In this document: positions 33,856-43,464 of the stretch, in pieces | Layout: every line of letters starts with the position of its first letter | Numbering within the stretch: the stretch's first letter is position 1 | Assembly: GCA_016699165.1 (NCBI GenBank) | Contig: CP064963.1 | Span: forward strand, 3,162,001 to 3,226,000 | Direction of reading: 5' to 3' | Source of the DNA: Candidatus Melainabacteria bacterium | GTDB taxonomy: Bacteria > Cyanobacteriota > Vampirovibrionia > Obscuribacterales > Obscuribacteraceae | DNA length: 64,000 bases | Notes under the pieces: model-generated | Told to the model about the DNA's origin: nothing | The model's database searches: none | The model's input: the letters and a program-made list of their open reading frames with translations, nothing else | Translations under genes and position numbers: made by a program

Positions 33856-35064
33856 TTAAACCGGCGCGGTCCAGCCAAAAGTATCGAGTGTCTCATCAAC
33901 TGTCATGTTATTTTCAAGACAGTAAGACATCACGATAGTGGCTTGCTCAAGCTTGAGTAAATCATGGTCGAGATAAGTTTTTAGCTCGGTCGCGTTATTC
34001 ATTACTTGTTCGTCTATTAGTTTGGCATCGAACAAGGTCTTGATTAATGGCACACGGTTAGCCAGTGCCAGAGCCGTTGCTATCTGCAAATCTTTGTCTG
34101 AAATAAGTCCGGCTTTTTTCAAAATATCAGTTATCTCAATTTGCTCGCGCTCTTCTAAAATTTCTTCTGGGTTGGAATCGAGCTTGGCAAGCACGTCTTG
34201 CAGTTCTTTATTGGAAGATGCGTATTGAATTCTTTTGATGATGCGCGCAGCCTGATCTTCAAAAAGCATTCCTTGTCCGACCATCGACAAAATATATTTG
34301 GCTGCTTTGGCGCATGGAGCCGAGGCATAACCTAAGGCTACAAAAACCTCTTCAATTGGAACTTCTTCTGTCACTTCAATTTCTTTGGCGGTCATAAGCT
34401 GACTCTCTGAGACTACGCCAGCCATCAAGAATAATTCGCCAGTAGCAAAAGTCTCGCTCATTGCCCCTTGAAACTCGACATTCTCTCGCAATGATTGTTC
34501 TAATGGAATAGCTCTAAGTCGGGCAAGCTTTAATGCATAGACGGCTTTGTCTCGTTCTATTGCTCCATCGCGAACAAGTTTTTGAGCGGCAAGAGCTGAG
34601 TTAAGTGCGGCACGTTGAACTTTGCCATTATTCATCAGCACCATGCCTAGTGGCAGACCCGTTTCAGAACTTGCGCGCATGGCTTCGTCTACATGAGAAC
34701 GACTAGCGATGCCTGCAGCTACAAGCAATTCGCCCAGTCTATTTTCAGTGACCATAGTTTTTGGTGGAGCTGCTGGAGCAATTCTAGCGATGGCTGCATC
34801 AAGGGCAACGCCGTGCTTAATTACTTGCATGAATGCTTGAATGGCATGGTCAAATGGAATTAATCCATCGCGCATTCGAGACTGCAATTCAAGTGCTGTA
34901 CGCAAGTGATCCTCACTTACGTGACCGTGCATAGTGAGCACGCGTCCAATGGGCAAGCGCATTTTGAAAGACAGTTTGTAAGCAGCTTCAAACTGCTCTG
35001 GTTGAATGAGTCCGGTGCGGATGAGCAATTCGCCAAGTTGTACGTCTGTGCTTTCCTGCGACAT
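33856..35064 (-). CDS. Repeat protein built from MshEN-like (T2SS-E N-terminal) modules
   Basis: A 402-residue soluble protein of four repeats of about 95 residues, starting near 8, 105, 215 and 316. Each opens with a form of LGELLxxxGxI, then a P-L/I-G-x-x-L motif. The first two repeats fit best (LGELLIRTGLI; LGELLVAAGIA). This is the helical motif of GspE/MshE N-terminal domains, some of which bind c-di-GMP; the later copies have lost the Gly and Leu positions. No ATPase domain follows. The start overlaps the stop of the upstream PATAN gene by one base (TGATG), so the two are made together. Confidence 0.72.
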   Translation of the reverse strand: MSQESTDVQLGELLIRTGLIQPEQFEAAYKLSFKMRLPIGRVLTMHGHVSEDHLRTALELQSRMRDGLIPFDHAIQAFMQVIKHGVALDAAIARIAPAAPPKTMVTENRLGELLVAAGIASRSHVDEAMRASSETGLPLGMVLMNNGKVQRAALNSALAAQKLVRDGAIERDKAVYALKLARLRAIPLEQSLRENVEFQGAMSETFATGELFLMAGVVSESQLMTAKEIEVTEEVPIEEVFVALGYASAPCAKAAKYILSMVGQGMLFEDQAARIIKRIQYASSNKELQDVLAKLDSNPEEILEEREQIEITDILKKAGLISDKDLQIATALALANRVPLIKTLFDAKLIDEQVMNNATELKTYLDHDLLKLEQATIVMSYCLENNMTVDETLDTFGWTAPV

Positions 35065-36965
35065 CAGTCTCTCTTAAGGCTGCGTGACAAAACAATCGGA
35101 AACGTGCCTTGAAGCGCTTCATTCTTGGCTGAGCGTGCAGCACCTATTAATGCTGGAAGATCTTCACCATCTGAGGGTAATCCGGCAATGCCGATTGCTA
35201 TTAGCAAATTACGCTTATTAATATCATTTGCCAAAGGTGTGTTGCTTACTGAATCCAAGATTCTATTGGCAATGAAAGCGGCTTGCGAAGGTTTTGTGTT
35301 GGGCAAGATCAAGGCAAATTCTGTACCCTCAAAATGACCTAGAGTATCGAGCGGTCGTTTGACCAAATCAATGCGCATAGAAGCCTGGGCGATAATTTCT
35401 GGTGGCAACGCTTCGGCTTGCATACTGCCCTCACCGCGCCGCTTAGCTAATTCCATGATAATTAGCGAAAGCGGTAAATTATAAGCTTCGAATCTATAAA
35501 ACTCATACTCAAGAAAATACAAAACACCTTCAAGACTGAAAATGCCTGTGTCTGGGCGAATGAAATTATATTTGAGCGCTTGAATTACTTGTTTGCCGTC
35601 GCCTAGAAAGTCTAGCGCACCGCCTCTAGAGCCCGATGGTGCCTTGATTTCCATGATTCCACAATAAAGGAAATTAAAAAGCAAAGGCGCCCATTGCGAT
35701 GATTCCATGGGCTGATCGCGTAGCAAATCTGTGAAAGTTCGTTTGCGTTTGAGCAATTCGTAAATACTTTTCTGCCATTCGAAATCTAAAGGCTGACCTT
35801 TAGAAAGCATCAATTTGAGTTCAGTGTCGCTTAAATTCTTTTGTTTCAAAACCAAATATGATTCATAAACAAGGCCGGCTTCTTCAAGCGCTTTCATTTG
35901 ATTGAGGAGGGCTGTTCCTTCTGTAATCGAAGCCTGCAAGCTCTTGTCGCAAGAATTCATGTCGGTCAATTTATTTGGTTTGAACGAGTAAGTGCCCTTT
36001 CTCCAGGTCACTAGTTCTTTCACCGCCGCATCACCGCGGGCGGTACCAGCCTGAGCGTGCTTTGGAACGCCTTCTACAAAAAAGACTTGTCCAATTGCGT
36101 TGTCACCTAATACTTCGAGCATGCCTGTAAGCCTGCTCATTCCATATGTGCTCAAAATGTCCGACACTTTGGCGCGGTCGAGACTGCCTTCTAATGCAGC
36201 ATTTTGCGCTGGTCCAGAACTTGCTCCAGGCAATGCTGAACTATTCGAAAAGAAATCCGCAGGCAGGCTGCCTTCTGGCAAATTGTTATTGCCAGGCTGT
36301 TGTCTGTTGTTGGATAAAGGTGTTCCGCCATAGCTCTGGTTGCCTAAGGCTGGCAGCGAAACCGAAGATGCTCTTGGAGAAGAACCAGGCATTGGGGGCA
36401 AAGTTGCTCCGCCCATTATAGACTGACTTTGTTGGGGCTGGGCATAACCCTGAGGACCTTGCGTAGCCTGCTGACCTTGCATACTCGGTTGAGGATAAAC
36501 ACCCGAAGTGGTAGGAAATCCAGCAGTCGGACTGGTTCCCGGTCTACCTGGTTGAACTCCTGATGATGCCGCGGCGTTGTAGGAGCCACTTCCAGTTCCC
36601 ATCGCCGGATTGGTCATCGCTTGGAAAGTGCCAGTGGAACGCGGTTGATGATGACTTTGTGTTTCAAGCATCATGATGACGTCGAGAATTAAATTTAGAT
36701 CGGCTGTTTCAAAACGGCTGACCAGTTTGGATTGACGACCGTCGTCTTCCCAAACCTGCCATTGGGGTGTGGATGTGACTTTATCGAATTTAACAAAAAT
36801 ACTGTAAGACTTGAGCGATCCCGGAATCGCCCAGTTAAGTTCGATTTCCTGACCACGATTAACCTGAGCCTGCTCGTAGACGCCACGAAGCACGTTGAAA
36901 TCAGGAAAAGTATTCTGTTTGGGAAGTCTTATTTTCCCTGGCTGTTGCTGGCCTCTCCCAAACAT
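35064..36965 (-). CDS. PATAN/DUF4388 protein with degenerate GGDEF domain
   Basis: A 633-residue cytoplasmic protein. A small N-terminal domain (1-110) is followed by a Pro/Gln/Gly/Ser-rich linker (about 115-250). The PATAN/DUF4388 domain (about 258-375) includes ALEGSLDRAKVSDILS and GQVFFVEGVPKHAQ. The C-terminal part (about 470-625) follows the layout of a diguanylate cyclase, with LPLSLIIMEL and FALILPNT, but the signature reads EGTEF (about 565) and the metal-binding Asp positions are not obvious, so it is probably inactive. PATAN proteins act in gliding, pili or surface signalling. AAGGGAAC precedes the ATG. Confidence 0.75.
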   Translation of the reverse strand: MFGRGQQQPGKIRLPKQNTFPDFNVLRGVYEQAQVNRGQEIELNWAIPGSLKSYSIFVKFDKVTSTPQWQVWEDDGRQSKLVSRFETADLNLILDVIMMLETQSHHQPRSTGTFQAMTNPAMGTGSGSYNAAASSGVQPGRPGTSPTAGFPTTSGVYPQPSMQGQQATQGPQGYAQPQQSQSIMGGATLPPMPGSSPRASSVSLPALGNQSYGGTPLSNNRQQPGNNNLPEGSLPADFFSNSSALPGASSGPAQNAALEGSLDRAKVSDILSTYGMSRLTGMLEVLGDNAIGQVFFVEGVPKHAQAGTARGDAAVKELVTWRKGTYSFKPNKLTDMNSCDKSLQASITEGTALLNQMKALEEAGLVYESYLVLKQKNLSDTELKLMLSKGQPLDFEWQKSIYELLKRKRTFTDLLRDQPMESSQWAPLLFNFLYCGIMEIKAPSGSRGGALDFLGDGKQVIQALKYNFIRPDTGIFSLEGVLYFLEYEFYRFEAYNLPLSLIIMELAKRRGEGSMQAEALPPEIIAQASMRIDLVKRPLDTLGHFEGTEFALILPNTKPSQAAFIANRILDSVSNTPLANDINKRNLLIAIGIAGLPSDGEDLPALIGAARSAKNEALQGTFPIVLSRSLKRD

Positions 36966-37061
36966 TTAAGTTCCCTTGACAATCCGTCCTATATGATATG
37001 CACTGATCTTACTAGATAACATCTAAAGCTTCACCATTATCGGTTACGATTCGAAAACCTG

Positions 37062-37067
37062 TATAGT
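37062..37067 (+). promoter_or_regulatory. -10 box TATAGT six bases before the GT-C start
   Basis: The plus strand reads TATAGT, TTGTGC, ATG. No ribosome site lies between. Confidence 0.4.
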
Positions 37068-37073
37068 TTGTGC

Positions 37074-38888
37074 ATGAGTTTTTCAAGTCCAAATTCATCG
37101 CAAAGCGGCGTCGCGACAATAGGCTATCAATTTGTAATAGCCGTATTGTTTGGAGCACTGTTCTTTTTAGCTCCCTTAACTATCAGTCAGTTGCAAATAG
37201 CTGGTCTGGACCCGCAAATGCTTGCTTGTGTCCCTGACAGTTTTAGACAGTATCTAATTTGGCTCGCCACGGCGTTTTTTCTATGTGCTTTGTTTACCTT
37301 TTTCGATATGAAGCGCCCTCAAAACGTCCGAAAACCGCTCGCCTTCTATGTTACCCTCAGTTTTTTCCTTTTTTATCTTGTTTTAACTCGTGCTCTGCAT
37401 TTTCCAATGTGCGTGGACGATGCTTATATCGATTTTCGATACGTAATTAATTGGGTCAATAACATCGGTTTTGACTATAACCCTACAGAGCGTGTGATGG
37501 GATTTACATCGCATCTGCACATCGCGCTTTTGACAATGCTTTTGGCGATTTTCAAATCTGTCGATCTGGGTATTATTTCTCAAAATTTAAACACTGCACT
37601 CAGTATTCTTTGTTATTTTCTCACATTTATTTTTGTGCGAGGCATCGCAGGTAGTGGCACGACTGCTTTGATGTCTGCCGCTGTTTTTGCACTTCTTCCA
37701 TATGCTTTTCAAGAGTCAATGTCAGGCAAAGAAGCCGTTCTTCTTATGGCATTGATGCTCGCTTGTTTGCTCTCAATACAGAAAAATAAACCACATCAAA
37801 TTGCTCTTTATTCGGCCCTGATTCTTTTAACCAGACCCGAAGGCGCGGTCTGGTGTGTACTAGCTTTTATGTGGACGCTACGCGATTATGGCAAAGCCGC
37901 TATCAAAGCATGGATTGGACCAGCTCTTATTTTAGGTCTGGTTGGTGGCTTGCTTTATGCAGCTTATGGAACAGTGGTGCCACATAGTCTACTTGGCAAA
38001 TCTTTGATGTTTTACAAGCCATTTATGTTAATGGATCTAGTGCTTGTGTTGCGCCGTTTAGCTGATGGGACGCTCATTCCCGAGTTGAATTATTTCATTT
38101 CCAAGCCCTGGAGCGACGTTTACGATTTCGCTCGTTTGTATGCTGGAGTGATTGTTTTGCTTTTGACCTATAAGCTCTTAGATATAGGTGCACTGAGGTT
38201 TTACGGTCTAACTGTCTTTGCCTATTTTCTTGTTTTTTCGATACTCAATCCTTACTTGTTCCCTTGGTATTTTGGATGGTTTGGTTTGGTTCCAGTTTTT
38301 CTGGTACCAATAATGGTATCGAAACTATATAGTGCAATAAAACAGAAATATGTTCCAAGCCGCGGTGCTTCGCTGCAAAAGACATTGGCTATTTTCGCTC
38401 TAATAGTCTTGTGCTCTGTTCAAATAGTCCAACAACCTTTTCGCGCGGTGCCGGGACTTCCAGCTATAACCTTCTGGTGGAACGGTGCATTTCAACGATT
38501 GCTCATTTATAAGAAAGCGGCGCTTGCAATAAAGGAAGACGACCCCTCAACCATTTCAGATATTGCATCGCCTGAAGTTGGTGTCATAGGACATTATTAT
38601 CCAGGTCCAATTTTAGATTTAGGCGGACTGGTCTGCGACAACGTTTTAAAATACGGTCCGCCACCCAAAGAATTGCAAGTAGGCACAGGACTGTTTTCTA
38701 TTATTCCAAAAATAATTGAAGATATGAAGCCTCGCTACATCATTACCGATGCCTCTTTCGCCGCGACCGGCTTAATAAAAGAGCCATGGTTTTTCGAGAA
38801 ATATAAACAGTTCAAGTTTTACCCGCTTCAATTGTGGAGCGATGGTTTCTATGTCTACAAGCTCAAGGAACCAGGCTCAGACAAATGA
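37074..38888 (+). CDS. GT-C membrane glycosyltransferase
   Basis: A 604-residue protein with ten or more membrane helices. The first periplasmic loop carries MCVDDAYIDFRY and later ERVMGFTSHL, the pattern of arabinofuranosyl/mannosyl GT-C enzymes that take sugars from polyprenyl phosphate carriers; the paired Asp is the catalytic motif. A soluble C-terminal part (about 470-604) follows. ATG 37074 is preferred over TTG 37068. The end overlaps the next gene (ATGA). Confidence 0.78.
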   Translation: MSFSSPNSSQSGVATIGYQFVIAVLFGALFFLAPLTISQLQIAGLDPQMLACVPDSFRQYLIWLATAFFLCALFTFFDMKRPQNVRKPLAFYVTLSFFLFYLVLTRALHFPMCVDDAYIDFRYVINWVNNIGFDYNPTERVMGFTSHLHIALLTMLLAIFKSVDLGIISQNLNTALSILCYFLTFIFVRGIAGSGTTALMSAAVFALLPYAFQESMSGKEAVLLMALMLACLLSIQKNKPHQIALYSALILLTRPEGAVWCVLAFMWTLRDYGKAAIKAWIGPALILGLVGGLLYAAYGTVVPHSLLGKSLMFYKPFMLMDLVLVLRRLADGTLIPELNYFISKPWSDVYDFARLYAGVIVLLLTYKLLDIGALRFYGLTVFAYFLVFSILNPYLFPWYFGWFGLVPVFLVPIMVSKLYSAIKQKYVPSRGASLQKTLAIFALIVLCSVQIVQQPFRAVPGLPAITFWWNGAFQRLLIYKKAALAIKEDDPSTISDIASPEVGVIGHYYPGPILDLGGLVCDNVLKYGPPPKELQVGTGLFSIIPKIIEDMKPRYIITDASFAATGLIKEPWFFEKYKQFKFYPLQLWSDGFYVYKLKEPGSDK

Positions 38889-40573
38889 AACCAAAGCACG
38901 CCCTTGCAATTTTATTAATCCTTTTGCTTGAGCTAACAGCGTTTTTGCCTTCTTTGCGCGACGTCGGGTTTTATTTCGACGATTGGAAAATTATGCGCTT
39001 ATTGCATTTTTCAGGCAAAGATTACGCTAGTCTGTTTAGTGCGTATTTGTTCGAGCCATGCGCTCTACCAAGGCCAGTAGAGCAGTTTCATTTCCCGACC
39101 ATTTTTTATTTTTTTGGCGTGAGACCGCTACCTTATCATTTGGTCAATGGCGTCTTTGAAATTGGCGCAGGTATTTTCTTTTACTTGTGTATGTTTCAAT
39201 TCAGCCGATCATGGTTATTTGCAATGTGTGCAGGTGCTTTGTTTATATTGTATCCAACTCATGATGCAACTCATTATTGGGTGCTTGCAAGTTCCGCCAC
39301 TCTCAGCATGTTCGTTTATTTTGCCAGTCTCTTTTGTTGGAATCAGTTTGTATTAACTAATCGCAAAAGTTGGATGATTTCTTCATGGTTTTTGTTTGCA
39401 TACTCAATCTATAACTATGAATGTTGTGTGCCATTTATCGCGCTGAATCTTGCAGGCTCAGTCTGGCTACGTGAAGGTCGCTGGCGTAGCGGCGCTAATT
39501 GGAAAAAGGGGTTGCTTGAAATGATCCCTTTTGTATTGATTGTGCTGTCACTCTTTTTGTACCAGAAATATTTCATTCACTTCTTCGGACGTAGCCTCAC
39601 TCCAGTTACTCAGTTCTCTCCGGCGCATTTAGCTGATGTTCTTGCTGGCGGATTCAACGTCAGTCTTGGACCTATGGGCATAAGCTTTCTATACGATCGT
39701 GTGCGCGATGGTATGCAGTGTTTTTCATTGTTGTGGGCAAAAATACTTTTAGCTCTGACACTTGTGTTTACGGGTGGACTGGCTGTTTATGCCTTTAAAC
39801 AAACACCATCAAATGATGAGCCGTTCACCAAAGCTGACTATCAATTTTTAACTGTACTTGGTGTAGGCACCATGCTTGCAGCTTATTCGATTTATGGTTT
39901 TGCAGCCAACCACAGCCCCTACTTATTTAGTATGTACAATCGAATAAATTACGGTAGCTCGGCTGGTGCTGCCATACTGCTTGCATTGTTCTTTTACTTC
40001 CTGGGACAACTTTTATTCAAGCTTTCTGCCAAGCGCCGAGTGCTTTGTACATTTTTACTAAATTCATCTATGTGTTTAATTCTAGTCCTGGCAAACTGGG
40101 GCATTTCAAATGTATGGAAGCTTTCCTGGCTGGTGCAAAAACGTGCCTGGGATGTGCTTCTTGCCAATAAGGAAAAACTGGGTAAAGACCCAACGGTAAT
40201 TGTCGGAAATATTCCCACTTATGCAATGTGGGCTCCAGTTTTTGATGGCGTCTGGGACTTTCAAAACATGATGCAAATAGTGCTCAATGACAAAAACGTC
40301 CAGGGTGGCACACTGTCCGAGCGTCTTGTGGTAAGCCCCGAAAGCATGAAAGACATGACTTTCAATTATGTTGTAGCTGAGTACAAATTCGATAACTTAT
40401 ATTTGTTTATGCCACCACATGGTGTATTTATCAAAGCCGTTAACGCAAAAGACTTTGTGGATGCCGTAGACAAAAATTGCAACACTTTTAGACCGACCAA
40501 GAAGACCATGCAAAAATGGAAACAGGCAGTAGAGGAGCCGATTCAAAATGAAAAGCCAGCTAATAAAAACTAG
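38885..40573 (+). CDS. GT-C-like membrane glycosyltransferase
   Basis: A 562-residue multi-helix membrane protein. The first loop reads GFYFDDWKIMRLLH, with the DD of GT-C enzymes. About ten more helices follow, then a soluble tail (about 450-562). The ATG at 38885 overlaps the stop of the preceding GT-C gene (ATGA), so the two are coupled. Carrier and acceptor are unknown. The C-terminus overlaps the next gene by 26 bases. Confidence 0.7.
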   Translation: MKPKHALAILLILLLELTAFLPSLRDVGFYFDDWKIMRLLHFSGKDYASLFSAYLFEPCALPRPVEQFHFPTIFYFFGVRPLPYHLVNGVFEIGAGIFFYLCMFQFSRSWLFAMCAGALFILYPTHDATHYWVLASSATLSMFVYFASLFCWNQFVLTNRKSWMISSWFLFAYSIYNYECCVPFIALNLAGSVWLREGRWRSGANWKKGLLEMIPFVLIVLSLFLYQKYFIHFFGRSLTPVTQFSPAHLADVLAGGFNVSLGPMGISFLYDRVRDGMQCFSLLWAKILLALTLVFTGGLAVYAFKQTPSNDEPFTKADYQFLTVLGVGTMLAAYSIYGFAANHSPYLFSMYNRINYGSSAGAAILLALFFYFLGQLLFKLSAKRRVLCTFLLNSSMCLILVLANWGISNVWKLSWLVQKRAWDVLLANKEKLGKDPTVIVGNIPTYAMWAPVFDGVWDFQNMMQIVLNDKNVQGGTLSERLVVSPESMKDMTFNYVVAEYKFDNLYLFMPPHGVFIKAVNAKDFVDAVDKNCNTFRPTKKTMQKWKQAVEEPIQNEKPANKN

Positions 40574-41654
40574 TCTGTCACTTGCGATATGCGCGTCCTT
40601 TATTAATACTGTCGCACATGCAGCCTCGCCTCAGAACGTCGAACATCTGCCTTCGGTTACTTTGCAAAGAGTAACCATGACTCCATTTACAGACCCTAAA
40701 TCTGGTATCACTTTTTCATATCCCAGTGAATGGAGAGAGTCTAAAACACTCGATGCCGACGATATCGTAAAAATTGAAGGGCAACTAGAAGGAAAAGAAT
40801 CAGGGGAAATAAAACTGGTTCATTTTAAATCTGATGATACGAAGATCACTCTGCAATTTGCCAAAAGCGCGTTGCATCAGTTTGCCTTTTCAAAGCTTAG
40901 CGAATTTAAGTCATTGCAAGAAAAGCACGTAGCCATTGGCTCTTCAAGACGCATTCAAGGTGAGCTTGAAGATGTGGAGTTTAATATTGGAGGTATGAAA
41001 GCTCGACAAAGATATGTTTTTCTAGCCACCGCATCTGGTACTTATTATTTTGTATTCACATCCCCTGCTGCGCATTTCGACGCAATGGTCCCACTCTACA
41101 ACAATGTATTGATGAGCCTGCAAGTGGCAGCCGCCGGAACGCCTAAAGCTAAGTCAACTCCTACTCCGACAATTCGCAAACAACCTGTAGTCGAGCAGAA
41201 GCGTTTGGATATTGCCCAGCTTCCGTTTAGTTTTCACTATCCCGGTTCCTGGAAAGTCGAGCCGACCGGTGGCAACCGCGATGAAGTAGCAAAAGTTGAA
41301 GGGACGGGCCCTAAAGGCGAGGTTGCTTTTATAGTGGTGCATAAAGGAGATGTCCATCCTGACTGGACTCTGGACCAAATTGCCGAAGAGTTGGAAAAAG
41401 AATTCTTCGAACCTCAACCTAAGTTTCGTCGTTTGAGCAAACAGAATCAAGACTTTGGAAGTTATTCTAAAATCAAAGGGGTTTTAGAAGAACATACCTA
41501 CGAAATGAACGGCACGCCAGTCAAACAAATGGTTGCCATTTTCACGCATACAGACAAAGCCTACGCTGTCTCACTTGTTACTGTTGGATGGAAAGACGGC
41601 GATACTCGCCAACTATTTGCAAAGACCCTGGCTGGAATAAAAATTAGAGACTGA
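40548..41654 (+). CDS. Exported protein with two PsbP-like domains
   Basis: A 368-residue protein with a signal peptide ending near AHAAS. Two copies of a PsbP/DUF1795-like fold follow, at about 45-195 and 220-366. Each opens with a YPSEW or YPGSW motif (FSYPSEWRES; FHYPGSWKVE), has a central strand run around SxIKG or SRRIQG, and closes with YxV-type strands and FAKTLAGIKI or NNVLMSLQV. PsbP serves photosystem II in plants and cyanobacteria; homologues exist far more widely and have other roles. It overlaps the GT-C gene by 26 bases. Confidence 0.68.
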   Translation: MKSQLIKTSLSLAICASFINTVAHAASPQNVEHLPSVTLQRVTMTPFTDPKSGITFSYPSEWRESKTLDADDIVKIEGQLEGKESGEIKLVHFKSDDTKITLQFAKSALHQFAFSKLSEFKSLQEKHVAIGSSRRIQGELEDVEFNIGGMKARQRYVFLATASGTYYFVFTSPAAHFDAMVPLYNNVLMSLQVAAAGTPKAKSTPTPTIRKQPVVEQKRLDIAQLPFSFHYPGSWKVEPTGGNRDEVAKVEGTGPKGEVAFIVVHKGDVHPDWTLDQIAEELEKEFFEPQPKFRRLSKQNQDFGSYSKIKGVLEEHTYEMNGTPVKQMVAIFTHTDKAYAVSLVTVGWKDGDTRQLFAKTLAGIKIRD

Positions 41655-41671
41655 TTACCAGAGGAAACAGT

Positions 41672-42397
41672 ATGTTCGTAGCCAAGAAATTGGAAGAGCT
41701 TATCGAAGGTGAATCTGGATGGGAAGTTTTTCAAGATTGGATGAATAATTCCCAAAACTCAGTGGAAATACTTCCGGCAACGCAAGAGGCAAAAGAGTCA
41801 ACCCTTATTGACATGCAAGTTTCCACTCGCTCACTCTTTGGCTCGATTATTTACAAGACTGGCGGCATTTTAATTGATTCAGGATGGATTCGTATCCTAG
41901 GTTCTGGATGTGAAAGACTTCCGCGAAGCGTTGCTGACTGGAACCGAGATTGTTTAAAAATGGGCATGTTTGAAATGCCTTATCACTTGATGGCAGACGA
42001 TATTACAGGCGGATTCTTTGCATATGACGCAGGAGGACTGGGAAATCGTGGAAGTATGTTTTATTTTTCTCCAACTATTCTACAGTGGGAGGATTTAGAA
42101 CTCACCTATCCTGAGTTTGTTCACTGGCTGATGAATGGAATGAATATTGATGACTTTTACGAAGGCATGCGTTGGGATGATTGGCAACAAGACTTAGCTA
42201 AATTACCCGGCGATAGAGCGATGCTATATTTACCATTTTTGTTTTCAGTGTCCGCGCAACAAGCGAATGGAAAGGATATTTTTGAACGAAAATCAGTCCC
42301 CGTGAAGGAGCTATTCGAAATGTATGTAGAAGATCTGGCACCTCAAGCTGAGAAAATACCTTCAGGGCAAATGTTTGAGATTAGAATTGAAGAATGA
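41672..42397 (+). CDS. DUF2625 family protein, copy 1
   Basis: A 241-residue cytoplasmic protein of a family with no known function. It starts with a short helix, then NSVEILPATQEAKESTL, and has the marks SGWIRILGSG, PRSVADWN, DDITGGFFAYDAG and YEGMRWDDWQ. It is a close paralogue of the gene at 44084. AGAGGA lies upstream of the ATG. It shares ATGA with the next gene. Confidence 0.8.
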   Translation: MFVAKKLEELIEGESGWEVFQDWMNNSQNSVEILPATQEAKESTLIDMQVSTRSLFGSIIYKTGGILIDSGWIRILGSGCERLPRSVADWNRDCLKMGMFEMPYHLMADDITGGFFAYDAGGLGNRGSMFYFSPTILQWEDLELTYPEFVHWLMNGMNIDDFYEGMRWDDWQQDLAKLPGDRAMLYLPFLFSVSAQQANGKDIFERKSVPVKELFEMYVEDLAPQAEKIPSGQMFEIRIEE

Positions 42398-43464
42398 CTT
42401 ACGATCAAACACTTTATCTTTTAAAGAAAAAATCCATGTCTGAATTGAAAGGCGAACTTTTTCAATGCGGGTTGGAAATTGATGGATTCGAAGACGAAGA
42501 AGTCGGTGAAACATGTCTTCGCGATGTCTTCTCGCAGCAGACGATATCTCTGGCAATTGATCTCGAACCAATCAGTATCGCTGAGATCGAATATGCTTTT
42601 GGGATTGAAAAGGGCAAGATTCTTGGCGGATTTTGCTTTGAATCATCGCACGGAGAGGATGCTCAAAAAATTGATGGTTTTGCTAAAAAACTAATCGATA
42701 AATTTGGCGGCTATCTTTTCGATCCGCAATGCGACTCCATTACTTATCCCAAAGTATTAGAGCGTAAAAACGAAACGCAGTGTAGAAGCCGAGTCTTGAC
42801 GCTCAAGTGGTTGGTTCGAGATTTAGGCACTTCAAGATCTGAGGAGATTTGCAAACAAATTTTGTCGGCAAACAGATCATCTGAAACTCAGACAAAAAAG
42901 GCTCTTGAATCCATTCGCTCCAAAAAGCATTGTTTGTTGGATTGGAAGATTCACTATCCATGCTTAAGAGCGGAAATTACAGTGAGTTACGGGGTGGAGG
43001 CGCTTCAATCTGAGATCCCATTTGTCGCGTACACGCTCGATTTGGATGATCGATACTTTCAGAGAAATCAAAGTGAAATCAGTGATTTGAGACAGTTGCT
43101 TGTCGATGGTGCGCGCACTCTCAAAAGCTTTTATGCTGCAGCCTATGTGCGCGATAATGTAATTAATGAAAATGGAAAACTGGAAGAAGATGAGCATTCA
43201 GATAGAGTGTTCTTCGGGCGTGGCAATAAATGGACGGGTATACCCGACTATGACATGTGGTTAGCTTGGTTTGGTGATGAGCTCAAGATGAAACTGCCGA
43301 ATAATATTTTGGAAAAATTGAACAAGGATAATGGCAATCTGCTTCAGCAAGGCGAGCGCCCAATGCTGCCAGTTAATATGCAAGAGGTTGCTATAAAATT
43401 TCCTGACTCCCTTTTGAACGTAGAATTTTTTGAGCCTCTGAAGATTGGAGTCGATAAAAAGTGA
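42394..43464 (+). CDS. Hypothetical protein
   Basis: A 356-residue cytoplasmic protein I do not recognise. It has a possible alpha/beta domain with GGFCFESSHGEDA and FGGYLFDPQCD (about 70-115) and a C-terminal part with DYDMWLAWFGDELK (about 295-308). No signal peptide or catalytic motif is seen. It is coupled on both sides: ATGA with the DUF2625 gene and GTGA with the next gene. The layout suggests an immunity-like or regulatory role, but no toxin is present. Confidence 0.6.
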   Translation: MTYDQTLYLLKKKSMSELKGELFQCGLEIDGFEDEEVGETCLRDVFSQQTISLAIDLEPISIAEIEYAFGIEKGKILGGFCFESSHGEDAQKIDGFAKKLIDKFGGYLFDPQCDSITYPKVLERKNETQCRSRVLTLKWLVRDLGTSRSEEICKQILSANRSSETQTKKALESIRSKKHCLLDWKIHYPCLRAEITVSYGVEALQSEIPFVAYTLDLDDRYFQRNQSEISDLRQLLVDGARTLKSFYAAAYVRDNVINENGKLEEDEHSDRVFFGRGNKWTGIPDYDMWLAWFGDELKMKLPNNILEKLNKDNGNLLQQGERPMLPVNMQEVAIKFPDSLLNVEFFEPLKIGVDKK

